DNA of 64,000 nucleotides from Aureimonas fodinaquatilis (GTDB taxonomy: Bacteria; Pseudomonadota; Alphaproteobacteria; Rhizobiales; Rhizobiaceae), in NCBI RefSeq assembly GCF_008369445.1, contig NZ_VTWH01000002.1, positions 1,126,988 to 1,190,987 of the forward strand, in the 5' to 3' direction. The notes beneath the pieces are model-generated. The model was not told the DNA's origin, made no database searches, and saw only the letters and a list, made by a program, of their open reading frames with translations. A program made the position numbers and the translations under genes. Shown piece by piece: positions 15,966 to 24,067 of this stretch. Numbering within the stretch: position 1 is the first letter of the stretch; the number at the start of each line of letters is the position of its first letter.

Positions 15966-16436
15966 ATGAAAACATCTTCGCTACCATATATTTTTCGTTC
16001 GCTGGAAAAAGCAGAGGGGCGTGCCGGTTTCGACACGGTGACTCTCGCAGCGGTTGCGGCCTACACGGCCCTTCAGCGCCCGACGGACCATCAGCAAAAC
16101 GCGCTCGTCAGTCTGATTGCCGCCAATTGGCCAAAGCTGGCGCCATCTACCCGGCGCGCCATCCGGCAGGCATTGTGCACAGCGGCCTGCATACCTGCGG
16201 GCCTTTCAGCACTGTTTGCTCAGGATGAGGCGTTCAGAGCCTTGCCGCCTGCTGCTGCCTCAATGCTGAGCCATGTGCGAAAAACGCAACTTGCGCAGCA
16301 TCGAATCTCCGCCGAGCAGCGTCATGTCAGCTCGAAAATGTGCCCGCCGGCTCAGGAAAGCGTGAAAAAACGGCCATTGCTAAGAAATTTCGGTTTGCTC
16401 CGGCAGCCTTCCGGCGAAAGACTGATCGTAACGTAA
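15966..16436 (+). CDS. Uncharacterised helical protein behind a CtrA-type box
   Basis: A 156-residue protein, MKTSSLPYIFRSLEKAE onward. It is basic and helical, with no signal peptide or clear membrane segment. Residues 20-75 contain alternating Ala/Leu helices, and residues 105-150 are basic and probably disordered. I do not recognise a family. The ribosome site is weak (GGGGGCAATC). It stands alone between convergently read genes. A perfect CtrA-type box lies upstream at 15860-15874, which suggests cell-cycle control. Confidence 0.65.
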   Translation: MKTSSLPYIFRSLEKAEGRAGFDTVTLAAVAAYTALQRPTDHQQNALVSLIAANWPKLAPSTRRAIRQALCTAACIPAGLSALFAQDEAFRALPPAAASMLSHVRKTQLAQHRISAEQRHVSSKMCPPAQESVKKRPLLRNFGLLRQPSGERLIVT

Positions 16437-16451
16437 GGATTTGACTCGCAG

Positions 16452-16781
16452 TCATTCTACCAGCGTCAGATACCGCTCGGGAGTTCCGGTCTCCAGCTCG
16501 ACAAGCCAAAAATCCGGGTCAAAGCGCTCCTCGCGCTCCATGCGGCGCTCAATAGCCTCGTCGGTGTCAACATTCTCGCGCATGAAGCGCCGTTCACCAT
16601 CGTCAGCTGCCATCATCTGCACAGCCGGTCCATAAAGCGCGCTTGCGCCGTTCTGCCCGCGTATGATCACAAAAACAGCACCGGCCGCTTCTGCACCGCG
16701 ACGAACGATTGCAGCAAAGCCGCCATCATTGAAAACTCGCCGCACGAGTTGAGAAACAAAAAGCTCCGCGGTTATCCGCAT
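16452..16781 (-). CDS. DUF1491 family protein
   Basis: A 109-residue cytosolic protein. MRITAELFVSQLVRRV at the start, RGAEAAGAVFVIIRG in the middle and a C-terminal DPDFWLVELE are characteristic of the DUF1491 family of alphaproteobacteria. Function unknown. It follows the peptidoglycan-binding gene by 10 bases and is likely co-transcribed with it and the degenerate kinase. Confidence 0.85.
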   Translation of the reverse strand: MRITAELFVSQLVRRVFNDGGFAAIVRRGAEAAGAVFVIIRGQNGASALYGPAVQMMAADDGERRFMRENVDTDEAIERRMEREERFDPDFWLVELETGTPERYLTLVE

Positions 16782-16791
16782 GGGCCGGCCA

Positions 16792-17604
16792 TCAGTTCAC
16801 AGCACCCAGTTGGGTCAGGCGTTCCAACACGGCACCGTCAGGTTCCCCGGTCACATTCAGCCCTGCCGTTGCCTGAAAAACTCGAATGGCTGCACGGGTC
16901 TGTTCTCCGGCAATACCGTCGGCTTTCAGCTCGGCAACTTTGGCGTTGGTCAACGCAGCCTGAATCTGGCGCACAAGCTCACGATCAGGCTGCGGCTCAG
17001 CGTTCAGCTCTGCAACGCGCTCTTCCAGACTGCGGTCATCACCGCCCGGCGTAGGGCTGACGGCAAGCAGTTGCCTGATCTGTATCAGCAGCATGGGCTC
17101 AATCACACCGTCAACTTTCAAGCCCTGGCTTGCTTGAAACTCACGGATTGCCAGGTCGGTAGCCTGCCCGGGTCGTCCGTCAATCGCACCCTTGTAATAG
17201 CCTTCTTCTTTCAGAAGCTGCTGCACTTCCCGCACCAGCGGCACAGACATTACGCGTGGGTCATTGGTCGGACGCCAAGGCTCTGCAGCCACCTCTTCCA
17301 CCGCAACTTCCGGCAAGGCGCCAACCACGGGTACTGTGGTGTCCATGCGCGTCGCCAGAATTGGCGCAGTGCTTGTCGCCTCCTGGCGAAAGGCGTTGCT
17401 GCCAATCATGACGCACAAAATCACAAAGGCTGCTGCACCGGAATAAAAGGCCGGGCGGCGTGCGAAAGCGCTGGTGGCGGCCACAATGCCCGCCACAATC
17501 AGGCTCATCAACAGGCCGAAAACCTCTCGCACACGGCTAGGCTGTGCGGCGGTCGGTCTTCTGCGAGCGGGACTGCGGGTGGTCTTGGTTTTTCTTGCGG
17601 GCAT
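16792..17604 (-). CDS. Membrane protein with two peptidoglycan-binding domains
   Basis: A 270-residue protein. A basic N-terminus (KTKTTRSPARRRP) is followed by hydrophobic segments near residues 29-47 and 52-70. Two peptidoglycan-binding (PGB_1) repeats follow: about 120-185 (VQQLLKEEGYYKGAIDGRPG) and about 205-268 (IQAALTNAKVAELKADGI). No hydrolase domain is present, so it probably anchors or senses the wall. Its first 68 bases lie inside the end of the upstream kinase-like gene, in another frame. Confidence 0.85.
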   Translation of the reverse strand: MPARKTKTTRSPARRRPTAAQPSRVREVFGLLMSLIVAGIVAATSAFARRPAFYSGAAAFVILCVMIGSNAFRQEATSTAPILATRMDTTVPVVGALPEVAVEEVAAEPWRPTNDPRVMSVPLVREVQQLLKEEGYYKGAIDGRPGQATDLAIREFQASQGLKVDGVIEPMLLIQIRQLLAVSPTPGGDDRSLEERVAELNAEPQPDRELVRQIQAALTNAKVAELKADGIAGEQTRAAIRVFQATAGLNVTGEPDGAVLERLTQLGAVN

Positions 17605-18901
17605 CGATCAGGTCTACGATATTTTCCAATGGGTTGAATGCGGGTGTTTGAAATCTTTCGGCACAATCAGCCGGAATGCACAGGCTGACCTCGCTTCCCA
17701 CACCGATCTGGCTGGAAACATCCATTCGGCCATAGTGCAGTTCGCATAAAGCCTTGGCCAGAAGCAGCATGAATGGCAGTTGCGCGGATTGCTCGTACCC
17801 AATGCCAGGGCCGGTGTCTGCCACCCTGATGGTCAGTGCGCCTTCGTCCAGGGCAATGCTTATGGTTACGACGCCTTGCGGTGCCTGCCGAAGGGCATTG
17901 CTGCACACACAACTCAGCATCTGATGAAGCGAGCGCCGATCGCCGGTAAAAGTCGTGGCGACATCGGCCGCTGAGGCAATCATCAGCCTCTGCTTGTCCG
18001 GCAGCGAATCATGAACATCAGTAACCAGTTCCGACAAGACCATGGTGTCTGGCTGCAATGCGTAAAGCCCGGCTTCAATTCTTGCCAGATCGGAAATGGC
18101 AACAGACAGGCTATGCAAATCAAACGCCGAAGTCGCGTGCTGACGCGATTGCAGCTCTTCACCAATAGCCGCCAGCAAACCACCATTTGCAACAGCAGGC
18201 ATTTTGCTGGTGGCCTGTGCGCGTTCCGTTGGCAAACGGTCAAAAAGCCCCAGAACGGCTCCGTTTCGGTCGGTGCTGTCGGCTTTTATGAGCCGCATTT
18301 CCACCAGGATCCAATCAGCATCGCCCTGCATCACGCGCAAGCGGGTGCTCGAGCGCTCGCGGCCTTCGCGCAAATCTGAAAATGCCGAAAGAAAGGAAAC
18401 CCGGTCGCGAAGATGAATTGCAGTTGCAAGACTGTCGCCGACGTTCAATGTCTGTGAAAAAAGCGCGGTGGCTGCGTCCGGCAGACGAACAAGATTGCCC
18501 ATACGGTCAAACTTCAGCACATATTCGGCAGCGCTTTGCGCCAGGAGGCTGCTTTCCTGTGCAGACAAACCGTTGGCAGCGCGCTTTAAAGCCGGCCAGA
18601 TCGCCAGTTTGAATGTGCTGGACGCAAGAACGGCAACGGCGGTCAACATCAAGGAAGCGGCACAGATAATATAGAGGACGGGGCCGGTGAATTGGCCGGA
18701 AAGCACCAGCATCAGAAAGACCAGCGTGAACACAACGGATATGGTCAGCCCGACACCAATCAGCACAGCACGCAGACGCCTCTCCCGCGCGCAATCAATT
18801 TCGGCAGGCACAAAAGTATCCAGCCCATTGAACGCCGCGTTCAACAAGGCAGCAGCATGAGATGTGGATGATCTCCCTTTCCTGCCCTGTCGTTGTGTCA
18901 T
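17537..18901 (-). CDS. Histidine-kinase-like protein lacking the phospho-acceptor His
   Basis: From the ATG at 18901 it has 454 residues (an open frame goes to 19045; the start is uncertain). Two membrane segments lie at about 43-69 and 73-95, then a PAS-like region (LKFDRMGNLVRLPDAA). At the H-box the family has S-H-E-L-R-T-P, but here residues 246-252 read I-G-E-E-L-Q-S, with Glu248 where His is expected. The N-box (CSNALRQA, Asn335) and G1 box (VADTGPGIG, about 361-369) are kept, so ATP binding is plausible but autophosphorylation is not. This resembles DivL-like signalling pseudokinases in logic, not necessarily in descent. Confidence 0.8.
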   Translation of the reverse strand: MTQRQGRKGRSSTSHAAALLNAAFNGLDTFVPAEIDCARERRLRAVLIGVGLTISVVFTLVFLMLVLSGQFTGPVLYIICAASLMLTAVAVLASSTFKLAIWPALKRAANGLSAQESSLLAQSAAEYVLKFDRMGNLVRLPDAATALFSQTLNVGDSLATAIHLRDRVSFLSAFSDLREGRERSSTRLRVMQGDADWILVEMRLIKADSTDRNGAVLGLFDRLPTERAQATSKMPAVANGGLLAAIGEELQSRQHATSAFDLHSLSVAISDLARIEAGLYALQPDTMVLSELVTDVHDSLPDKQRLMIASAADVATTFTGDRRSLHQMLSCVCSNALRQAPQGVVTISIALDEGALTIRVADTGPGIGYEQSAQLPFMLLLAKALCELHYGRMDVSSQIGVGSEVSLCIPADCAERFQTPAFNPLENIVDLIDARKKNQDHPQSRSQKTDRRTA

Positions 18902-19064
18902 CGCCTGTTCCATGTCTTGCCGCCCGATGCAGAGGTGCATCAGGAATCTGTTGGCAAATGGTGACGCCAATCCTTTAAGGAAGCCATAAATTGCTCCTGC
19001 TCCCGGGGCCGAAATGCCGGGTAAAACGTCCTCAAACACCCGCAAATCTTGACCAATGTCTTTT

Positions 19065-19072
19065 ATGGTTAA
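19065..19072 (-). promoter_or_regulatory. CtrA half-site upstream of the kinase-like gene
   Basis: ATGGTTAA on the plus strand reads TTAACCAT on the minus strand, the known CtrA half-site. It is 20 bases upstream of the longest possible start of the kinase-like gene. An 8-mer can arise by chance. Confidence 0.35.
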
Positions 19073-19078
19073 CGCCAG

Positions 19079-19095
19079 GTATCACGCAATGATAC
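19079..19095. promoter_or_regulatory. Operator-like palindrome GTATCA-N5-TGATAC
   Basis: A perfect 6-bp inverted repeat with a 5-base spacer lies upstream of the kinase-like gene, next to the CtrA half-site. The binding protein is unknown. Confidence 0.35.
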
Positions 19096-19230
19096 ATACA
19101 AATCAATTAGTTAGCTATTTTCGTTATTGCTTCTGGCTTTGCGGTTACTGGTAGATTGCTCACTGGCAAGAAAGCAGAAACCGCCATGCGGTAGAACGAG
19201 GCAGACCAACCGGCAGGACAGGCGCGAAAG

Positions 19231-19662
19231 GTGATCCGCTTCATTATCAAAATTGCATTCTGGCTGGGCGTTATCGCCTTTTTCCTTCCGGGCAGTAAAA
19301 GCTCGAATGAAGGCGGCGAGATCAATTATTTTGTCGCCTTTGCCGGGTTTCAAGAGTTAATGTCGGATATGAGCGGCTTTTGTGACCGGGCTCCGACAGC
19401 GTGCGGCGCAGGCGGGCAGATAGCCAGCTTTGTTGGCAACCGCATTGGTGACGGGCTCAACTACGGTTACGAATTGATACGCGGGCAGAACAACCCGCCC
19501 CCGGGCACCAACACACCGCCCGCTTCGCTGCCTCTAACCCCGGCGCAAAACCGCGCCCCTCCAGCAGGCGGCACCCCTGTACCGGCCGCAACGCATGGCG
19601 TGACCCAGCCGGAAAATGCGATTCCGACGCCATCATCCCGCCCCGGTCAAACAGGTTCTTGA
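19231..19662 (+). CDS. DUF5330-like protein
   Basis: A 143-residue protein starting at GTG. It has an N-terminal membrane segment (FIIKIAFWLGVIAFFLPG), a short conserved domain with GFCDRAPTACGAG (two cysteines) and a long Pro/Thr-rich tail with no structure. This arrangement is that of the DUF5330 family of Hyphomicrobiales. It is probably anchored in the inner membrane. It lies 77 bases before sufE. Confidence 0.75.
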   Translation: MIRFIIKIAFWLGVIAFFLPGSKSSNEGGEINYFVAFAGFQELMSDMSGFCDRAPTACGAGGQIASFVGNRIGDGLNYGYELIRGQNNPPPGTNTPPASLPLTPAQNRAPPAGGTPVPAATHGVTQPENAIPTPSSRPGQTGS

Positions 19663-19739
19663 CTTATGGGCTGCACCCGGAGCAACTCCGGGCGCAATTC
19701 GTTACACGTCCAACCGAACCAGATCACTGGAATTATGTC

Positions 19740-20165
19740 ATGCGAACCATCGAGGATATCGACACAGATTTTGCCTATCTCGATGATTGGGAAGACCGGT
19801 ATCGTTATCTCATTGAGCTTGGGCGGGAGCTCGAGCCCCTGCCCGAAGCGCAGATGAATGATTCAACGAAGGTTCCGGGCTGTGTCAGTCAGGTGTGGCT
19901 GACTGTAAAAACAGATGATTCGAAACCGCCCCGGCTTCACTATTCAGGTCAGTCGGACGCCCACATTGTCAAAGGGCTTGTGGCTATTGTGCTCGCCTTG
20001 TTTTCCAACCGTACGGCAGCCGAAATTCTGGAAACCAACGCGGAAGAGGTCTTTGCGAGCCTTGGCCTCAAGGAGCATTTGACGCCGCAAAGGTCCAACG
20101 GGCTTCGCTCCATGGTGGCGCGGATCAGGAAGGACGCGGAAAGTCTTTCTCAATCCGGTGTCTGA
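19740..20165 (+). CDS. sufE: Cysteine desulfuration protein SufE
   Basis: A 141-residue protein with the SufE fold. The conserved KVPGCVSQVW places the persulfide-accepting Cys at residue 48. It takes sulfur from the SufS desulfurase and passes it to the SufBCD Fe-S scaffold in the cytosol. The start at 19740 fits family length; an open frame runs upstream to 19659, inside the previous gene's tail. No other suf gene is near, as is common in rhizobia. Confidence 0.93.
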   Translation: MRTIEDIDTDFAYLDDWEDRYRYLIELGRELEPLPEAQMNDSTKVPGCVSQVWLTVKTDDSKPPRLHYSGQSDAHIVKGLVAIVLALFSNRTAAEILETNAEEVFASLGLKEHLTPQRSNGLRSMVARIRKDAESLSQSGV

Positions 20166-20173
20166 ATGGCAGT

Positions 20174-20665
20174 TCAAACCGGCATGGAAGCCACCCGGTT
20201 GTCGTGCCAGCTTCTGACACGACCTGCGTTTGCCCCGCTTCCGCATGCGGTTTCATCATAGCCGTAATATCTGGCCAGTACCGATAAGGCTGTCTTCAGC
20301 ATCAGCTTGCCGGACCGTGCGGGCCATTGGCGTTCTTTCTCCACTTCGGCAACGCCCCGTTCCAGGCAACAGACATCCAGCAATATACCACTTAGTTCCG
20401 GCCCCACTGCTTTCAGTGCATCACTCACCCGCTGCCTGCAGTCCAGGGCGGTGTCCTTCAGCCGGTCGCTGCCGCCAGAAAAACCGCTATCCGCGCGCAC
20501 GGCAAACTCATAATTCTGCGTCACGCGAGGCTGCATACCTCCACGCAGAAAATCGCTGCCCAGCCGTTCTCCCGCCAGCGCCTCTGCTCGGGAAAGATAG
20601 GCGCCACCATGCGAGCCATCGCGACTTGCCAGGCGGGCGAGCGGGCTATCCGCCCCGCGCTTCAT
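20174..20665 (-). CDS. DUF6456-like protein, partner of a DnaA-C-like protein
   Basis: A 163-residue basic protein with LARLASRDGSHGGAYLSRAEALAGERL at its start, the pattern of the DUF6456 domain; the core includes DRLKDTALDCRQRVSDAL (about residues 66-84). Its ATG overlaps the upstream gene's stop (ATGA), so translation is coupled. In rhizobia this family follows genes for proteins with the C-terminal DNA-binding domain of DnaA. A DNA-related role is likely but unproven. Confidence 0.75.
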   Translation of the reverse strand: MKRGADSPLARLASRDGSHGGAYLSRAEALAGERLGSDFLRGGMQPRVTQNYEFAVRADSGFSGGSDRLKDTALDCRQRVSDALKAVGPELSGILLDVCCLERGVAEVEKERQWPARSGKLMLKTALSVLARYYGYDETACGSGANAGRVRSWHDNRVASMPV

Positions 20666-21069
20666 TGTGCAACTCCCTCGTCAATGCTGTGGTGGTTAAG
20701 CTGGTCGCGGCAGCTGGCGGCTAACCGCTCCATCCGGCACAAGAGTGCATCAAATTTAACGTCATCGCGCCTGTCCTCCACTCTGCGCAATGCGTGGGTA
20801 ATGCTGGTCCTGTCCCGCGCAAAGGCAGCGGCTATGCTTCGGTGCGGCTGCTGAAAAACAACATGCGCCAGATAGATCGCAATATGCCGCGCTTCACAGG
20901 CTGCCGCAGACGATCGGGAAGGAGAAGAGATTTCGTCCTCCTTCTTGTCAAAAAACGCACCGGCTATCGAGATGGCCAGCGAACAGGCCCGGTCACTTTC
21001 ACGACGCTGCGACGCGCTGGCACTGATCTTGTCTCCTCCGCCCTGCACAACTTCTAGTATCTGTATCAT
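20662..21069 (-). CDS. Stand-alone DnaA domain IV-like DNA-binding protein
   Basis: A 135-residue protein starting at MIQILEVVQGG (ATG at 21069, AAGGA upstream). The C-terminal half, with ARHIAIYLAHVVFQQPHRSI then FARDRTSITHALRRVE, matches the helix-turn-helix of DnaA domain IV ('ARqiamYLar... DHTTVlHAvrkie'). The ATPase domain of DnaA is absent. It may bind DnaA boxes or related sites and modulate replication or transcription. It is coupled by ATGA overlap to the DUF6456-like gene. Confidence 0.82.
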   Translation of the reverse strand: MIQILEVVQGGGDKISASASQRRESDRACSLAISIAGAFFDKKEDEISSPSRSSAAACEARHIAIYLAHVVFQQPHRSIAAAFARDRTSITHALRRVEDRRDDVKFDALLCRMERLAASCRDQLNHHSIDEGVAQ

Positions 21070-21278
21070 TCCGAATGTCCTTATCGGCGTTCTATCGGCA
21101 TGATTGAACAATGATCCGAAGCCATGTGAATAAGTTCCTTCATTGAAAGGCTTAAACGCACCATTGCAAGGCCGCGGCCACTGGGTTTTCCACTGCAATT
21201 CAACTATCTGTTAAAGGAATTTTATCCTCGCTCTCTGCGCGCAGTGCATCCTCTGGTTTTTCCCGCCCGAGGTGCCCT

Positions 21279-21713
21279 ATGCAAAAAAACTTCCTGTCGC
21301 TCGACAAAACTGAGTCCTCTCTGGCCAAGGCAGTGCACCGCTATGTCAACCTTCTGCGCCAGCAGGAAAAGGACAACGCCAGCATTTTTGAGCTCTATAA
21401 GGTTCTGGTGCGGCTTGGGTTCGATTGTCAGGAGGTGCTCCGGTTGCCGGAGCGGGGTACAGCCAGCCTGTCGCAGGAACTGCGAATCGCAGCGCGAGCA
21501 GCCATTGAAATCCAGCTTCAGGCTATGGGGCGGCAAGTGCGCCAGGGCGGGCATCAATATGATATCAACGCACACATCGCCCTTAAACGAGCGCAAGCGA
21601 TGCTGGATGCAAAACCCGCTGAGAAAGCTGCTGAACCACGGTTTTCAGGAAGCCAGCTCAACGCGCGATTTAAAAGGGCGGGCCGGGTCCGACACAGGGA
21701 AAATCAACACTAA
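21279..21713 (+). CDS. Uncharacterised helical protein
   Basis: A 144-residue basic protein (MQKNFLSLDKTESSLAK). It starts at ATG 21279 with GAGGTG upstream. The sequence is mostly helical without a signal peptide; the last 40 residues are Ala/Lys/Arg-rich. No family recognised. Its start region is divergent from the DnaA-like gene, with 209 bases between, so they may share a regulatory region. Confidence 0.65.
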   Translation: MQKNFLSLDKTESSLAKAVHRYVNLLRQQEKDNASIFELYKVLVRLGFDCQEVLRLPERGTASLSQELRIAARAAIEIQLQAMGRQVRQGGHQYDINAHIALKRAQAMLDAKPAEKAAEPRFSGSQLNARFKRAGRVRHRENQH

Positions 21714-21752
21714 CGAAGCCTTCGAGATGCATCGTCTCGAAACGGGTGTGCT

Positions 21753-22382
21753 TCAAATTTTCTGCAGGCTGGCAAAAAGCCCCTGCATGCTCAGGGCGCC
21801 CACTGTTCGCAGATCAAATTCGCAACTGTTGCGCAGCCACTCCACCAGCAGTCCGACGATAATGCACACAAAGGCATCCGTAGCAGCTTCAGGCGTCCAG
21901 CGGCGATTCAAAAGCCCAAGCCGGTTTGCATATTCAAACACGGCAAATACATGAGTGCGCATTGAATCTTCATTGGCGCGGTGCTCGCAGAGCGCTTCTT
22001 CCATTTCGCCGACATATTCACAGCGCAACAGGATAATCGTGAACACACGCTTGGCGCGTTCATCCGTAACGAAACGGGCAAATGTCTCATCGGTAAAGCG
22101 CAGCAGCGCCGTCAGCGGGTCTTCCAGCTCCAGAAATGCCTGAGCCTTGAAGTATTCCTGCTGGGGCAGATGAGCCCGGTCCTGCATGGCGCGAAACAGA
22201 TCGGATTTGTTGGAAAAATGCCAGTAAATGGCCCCGCGTGTTACCTGTGCGGCCGCGGCTATCTGGTTCAGGCTTGTCTGGCTGACGCCACGCTGAAAAA
22301 AAACTTCTTCGGCAGCATCCAGAATGGCCTCTCTCGTCTGGGCTGCTTCCTCCTTCGTGCGCCGCAAAACAGGCTCCCTCAT
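21753..22382 (-). CDS. TetR/AcrR-family transcriptional regulator
   Basis: A 209-residue repressor. The N-terminal helix-turn-helix is classic: REAILDAAEEVFFQRGVSQTS, then IAAAAQVTRGAIYWHF (about residues 37-52). The C-terminal domain (RCEYVGEMEEAL and AFVCIIVGLLVEWL) resembles AcrR/TtgR-type drug-efflux repressors. The ATG at 22382 is preferred; a GTG three codons earlier is also possible. A 22-bp palindrome covers the start. No efflux pump is adjacent on this strand; a MATE gene lies 1.7 kb away and cannot be assumed to be the target. Confidence 0.9.
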   Translation of the reverse strand: MREPVLRRTKEEAAQTREAILDAAEEVFFQRGVSQTSLNQIAAAAQVTRGAIYWHFSNKSDLFRAMQDRAHLPQQEYFKAQAFLELEDPLTALLRFTDETFARFVTDERAKRVFTIILLRCEYVGEMEEALCEHRANEDSMRTHVFAVFEYANRLGLLNRRWTPEAATDAFVCIIVGLLVEWLRNSCEFDLRTVGALSMQGLFASLQKI

Positions 22383-22403
22383 TACATCCACATATGAATG
22401 TAA
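22382..22403. promoter_or_regulatory. Palindromic operator for the TetR/AcrR-like regulator
   Basis: The 22 bases from 22382 form a palindrome with TTACAT and ATGTAA arms; 9 of 11 base pairs match. It resembles the known AcrR operator (TACAT...ATGTA) and overlaps the start codon, so autorepression is likely. Confidence 0.6.
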
Positions 22404-22449
22404 ATAGTCCTTATCAAAAAAAAGTACAGGTGAAATCAGCGCTGATGGT

Positions 22450-22737
22450 TTACAGCCCCTCCAGCAGGATCACACGATATCGGCTGGAAGCCAGCCGCTG
22501 TTTGCGCGCTTCCTGATATCGTTTGCTTGTGTACCAGTTTTTGGCAGCTTCCATATCGGGAAACTGCAAGATAACGGCACCATCAATTTCCTCACCTTCC
22601 AGCGTTTCGTGTTCACCGTAAATCACCAAAGGGGTTATCGGATGACCGTCAAAACTGGCCGGAACTTTTTCTGAGTAGCGGGAAAAGCCCTGCGGATCAT
22701 GCATCTCTTCGCGTATGAACACCACATATGCTGTCAT
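22450..22737 (-). CDS. DUF1330 family protein
   Basis: A 95-residue protein of the dimeric alpha-beta barrel type: TAYVVFIREEMHDPQGFSRY at the start, HPITPLVIYGEHETLEG, then a C-terminal WYTSKRYQEARKQRLASS, the usual DUF1330 signature. Function unknown; it may bind a small molecule. It is 72 bases downstream of anmK on the same strand. Confidence 0.85.
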   Translation of the reverse strand: MTAYVVFIREEMHDPQGFSRYSEKVPASFDGHPITPLVIYGEHETLEGEEIDGAVILQFPDMEAAKNWYTSKRYQEARKQRLASSRYRVILLEGL

Positions 22738-22809
22738 ATGGCCCGTCTCCCGTTACAAGATCGATTTGCGCAAATTACGCCGGTTCCGTCAGAACTGCGA
22801 GAGGTCCTT

Positions 22810-23925
22810 TCAAGGTTGCGCCAGCTTTCCGCCCGCCAACGGAGCGGCCACTCCGGTCGTCATGGGAAAACTGATCGGCAAGCTTTTCAAACAGCGAACA
22901 GCCAGAAACGCAAAGCATTCGGCTTCGATTGCATCGCCGCGCAACCCCACATCATCTGCATCAACAATCTCCACGCAAGCCCGAATTTGCAGCTGCCGCA
23001 TCAGCGTCGGGTTCCTGCGTCCGCCGCCGCACACAATCAGGTGGTCCGGGCGACTTGGCAGGCGGTCCAGACCCGCACCTACGGATGCGGCGGTGAATGC
23101 CGTCAAGAGCGCCGCCCCATCCTGCAGGTTGCATCCTTCTGCCATGCCTGAGGTGAAATCATTTCGATCCAGCGATTTGGGATAGTCAGCAGTCAGATAT
23201 GGGTGCGATAGCAAAACAGCCAGCCGCCCCTCATCCACCGTTCCGGCTGCGGCCAGGACGCCGTCCCGGTCCATTGCTGCCCCTGTATGGAGCCGCATCC
23301 AGTCATCTAACGGGGCGTTGGCAGGCCCCGTGTCAAAACCGTGCACAGTTCCGGCAGAATCACACCAGCTGATGTTGGCAACGCCACCCAAATTCAGGAT
23401 TGCGGTTTCTTGCCCCGCACCCAGCCAACGCAGCAATGCCCTGTGGTAGATGGGGGCCAATGGCGCTCCCTGCCCACAAGAGGCAATATCTGCAGTGCGA
23501 AAGTCGTATGCAGTGCAAATGCCGGTCATCCGGGCCATCAATGCACCGTCTCCCAATTGGCGGGTTGCACCCTTTATTCCGCTTGCAGGCGCGCGGTGAA
23601 GAACGGTCTGCCCATGAAATCCAATGACGGCAATTTCGGCCGGATCGATATGGTGACGAGCAAGAACCGCGTTCACAGCATTGGCCTGCTCTCTCGTCAG
23701 AGCAGCTTGCGCCCTGGCAAATAGTTCCGGCTCCGGGCCGGCAAAATTCCATTCCCGTGCCATGGCCACAGCGTCAGCAAGCAGTGGCCCAATGTCAGTG
23801 GAATATGGCTCAAGTGATTGTGGACCGAACGAATCGATAGTTTCGCCATCGGTGCGCAGCATCGCAACATCAATATTGCCATCCAGCGCTGTTCCGGTCA
23901 TCAACCCGATCGCCCAAACACTCAT
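22810..23925 (-). CDS. anmK: Anhydro-N-acetylmuramic acid kinase
   Basis: A 371-residue cytosolic kinase. The N-terminus [18 protein letters not shown] has the family's GT(S/A)LDG motif, and [20 protein letters not shown] and [11 protein letters not shown] are conserved ATP- and sugar-binding segments. It converts 1,6-anhydro-MurNAc and ATP to MurNAc-6-phosphate in cell-wall recycling. The ATG at 23925 has GGAG upstream; a GTG one codon earlier is less likely. The partner etherase MurQ is not in the window. Confidence 0.92.
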   Translation of the reverse strand: MSVWAIGLMTGTALDGNIDVAMLRTDGETIDSFGPQSLEPYSTDIGPLLADAVAMAREWNFAGPEPELFARAQAALTREQANAVNAVLARHHIDPAEIAVIGFHGQTVLHRAPASGIKGATRQLGDGALMARMTGICTAYDFRTADIASCGQGAPLAPIYHRALLRWLGAGQETAILNLGGVANISWCDSAGTVHGFDTGPANAPLDDWMRLHTGAAMDRDGVLAAAGTVDEGRLAVLLSHPYLTADYPKSLDRNDFTSGMAEGCNLQDGAALLTAFTAASVGAGLDRLPSRPDHLIVCGGGRRNPTLMRQLQIRACVEIVDADDVGLRGDAIEAECFAFLAVRCLKSLPISFPMTTGVAAPLAGGKLAQP

Positions 23926-24067
23926 CACTTACTCCGGCGTGGATGCCCCTTTCCTTTTGCCCGACTTGGGCTAAGAGAAAGGAAGCCATTACAAAGGGCG
24001 GCCGACATAACTGCACAGGCGAACCATCATTCTTCGCCGCTGTCTGCCTGCCGGAGAACACTCTGCC

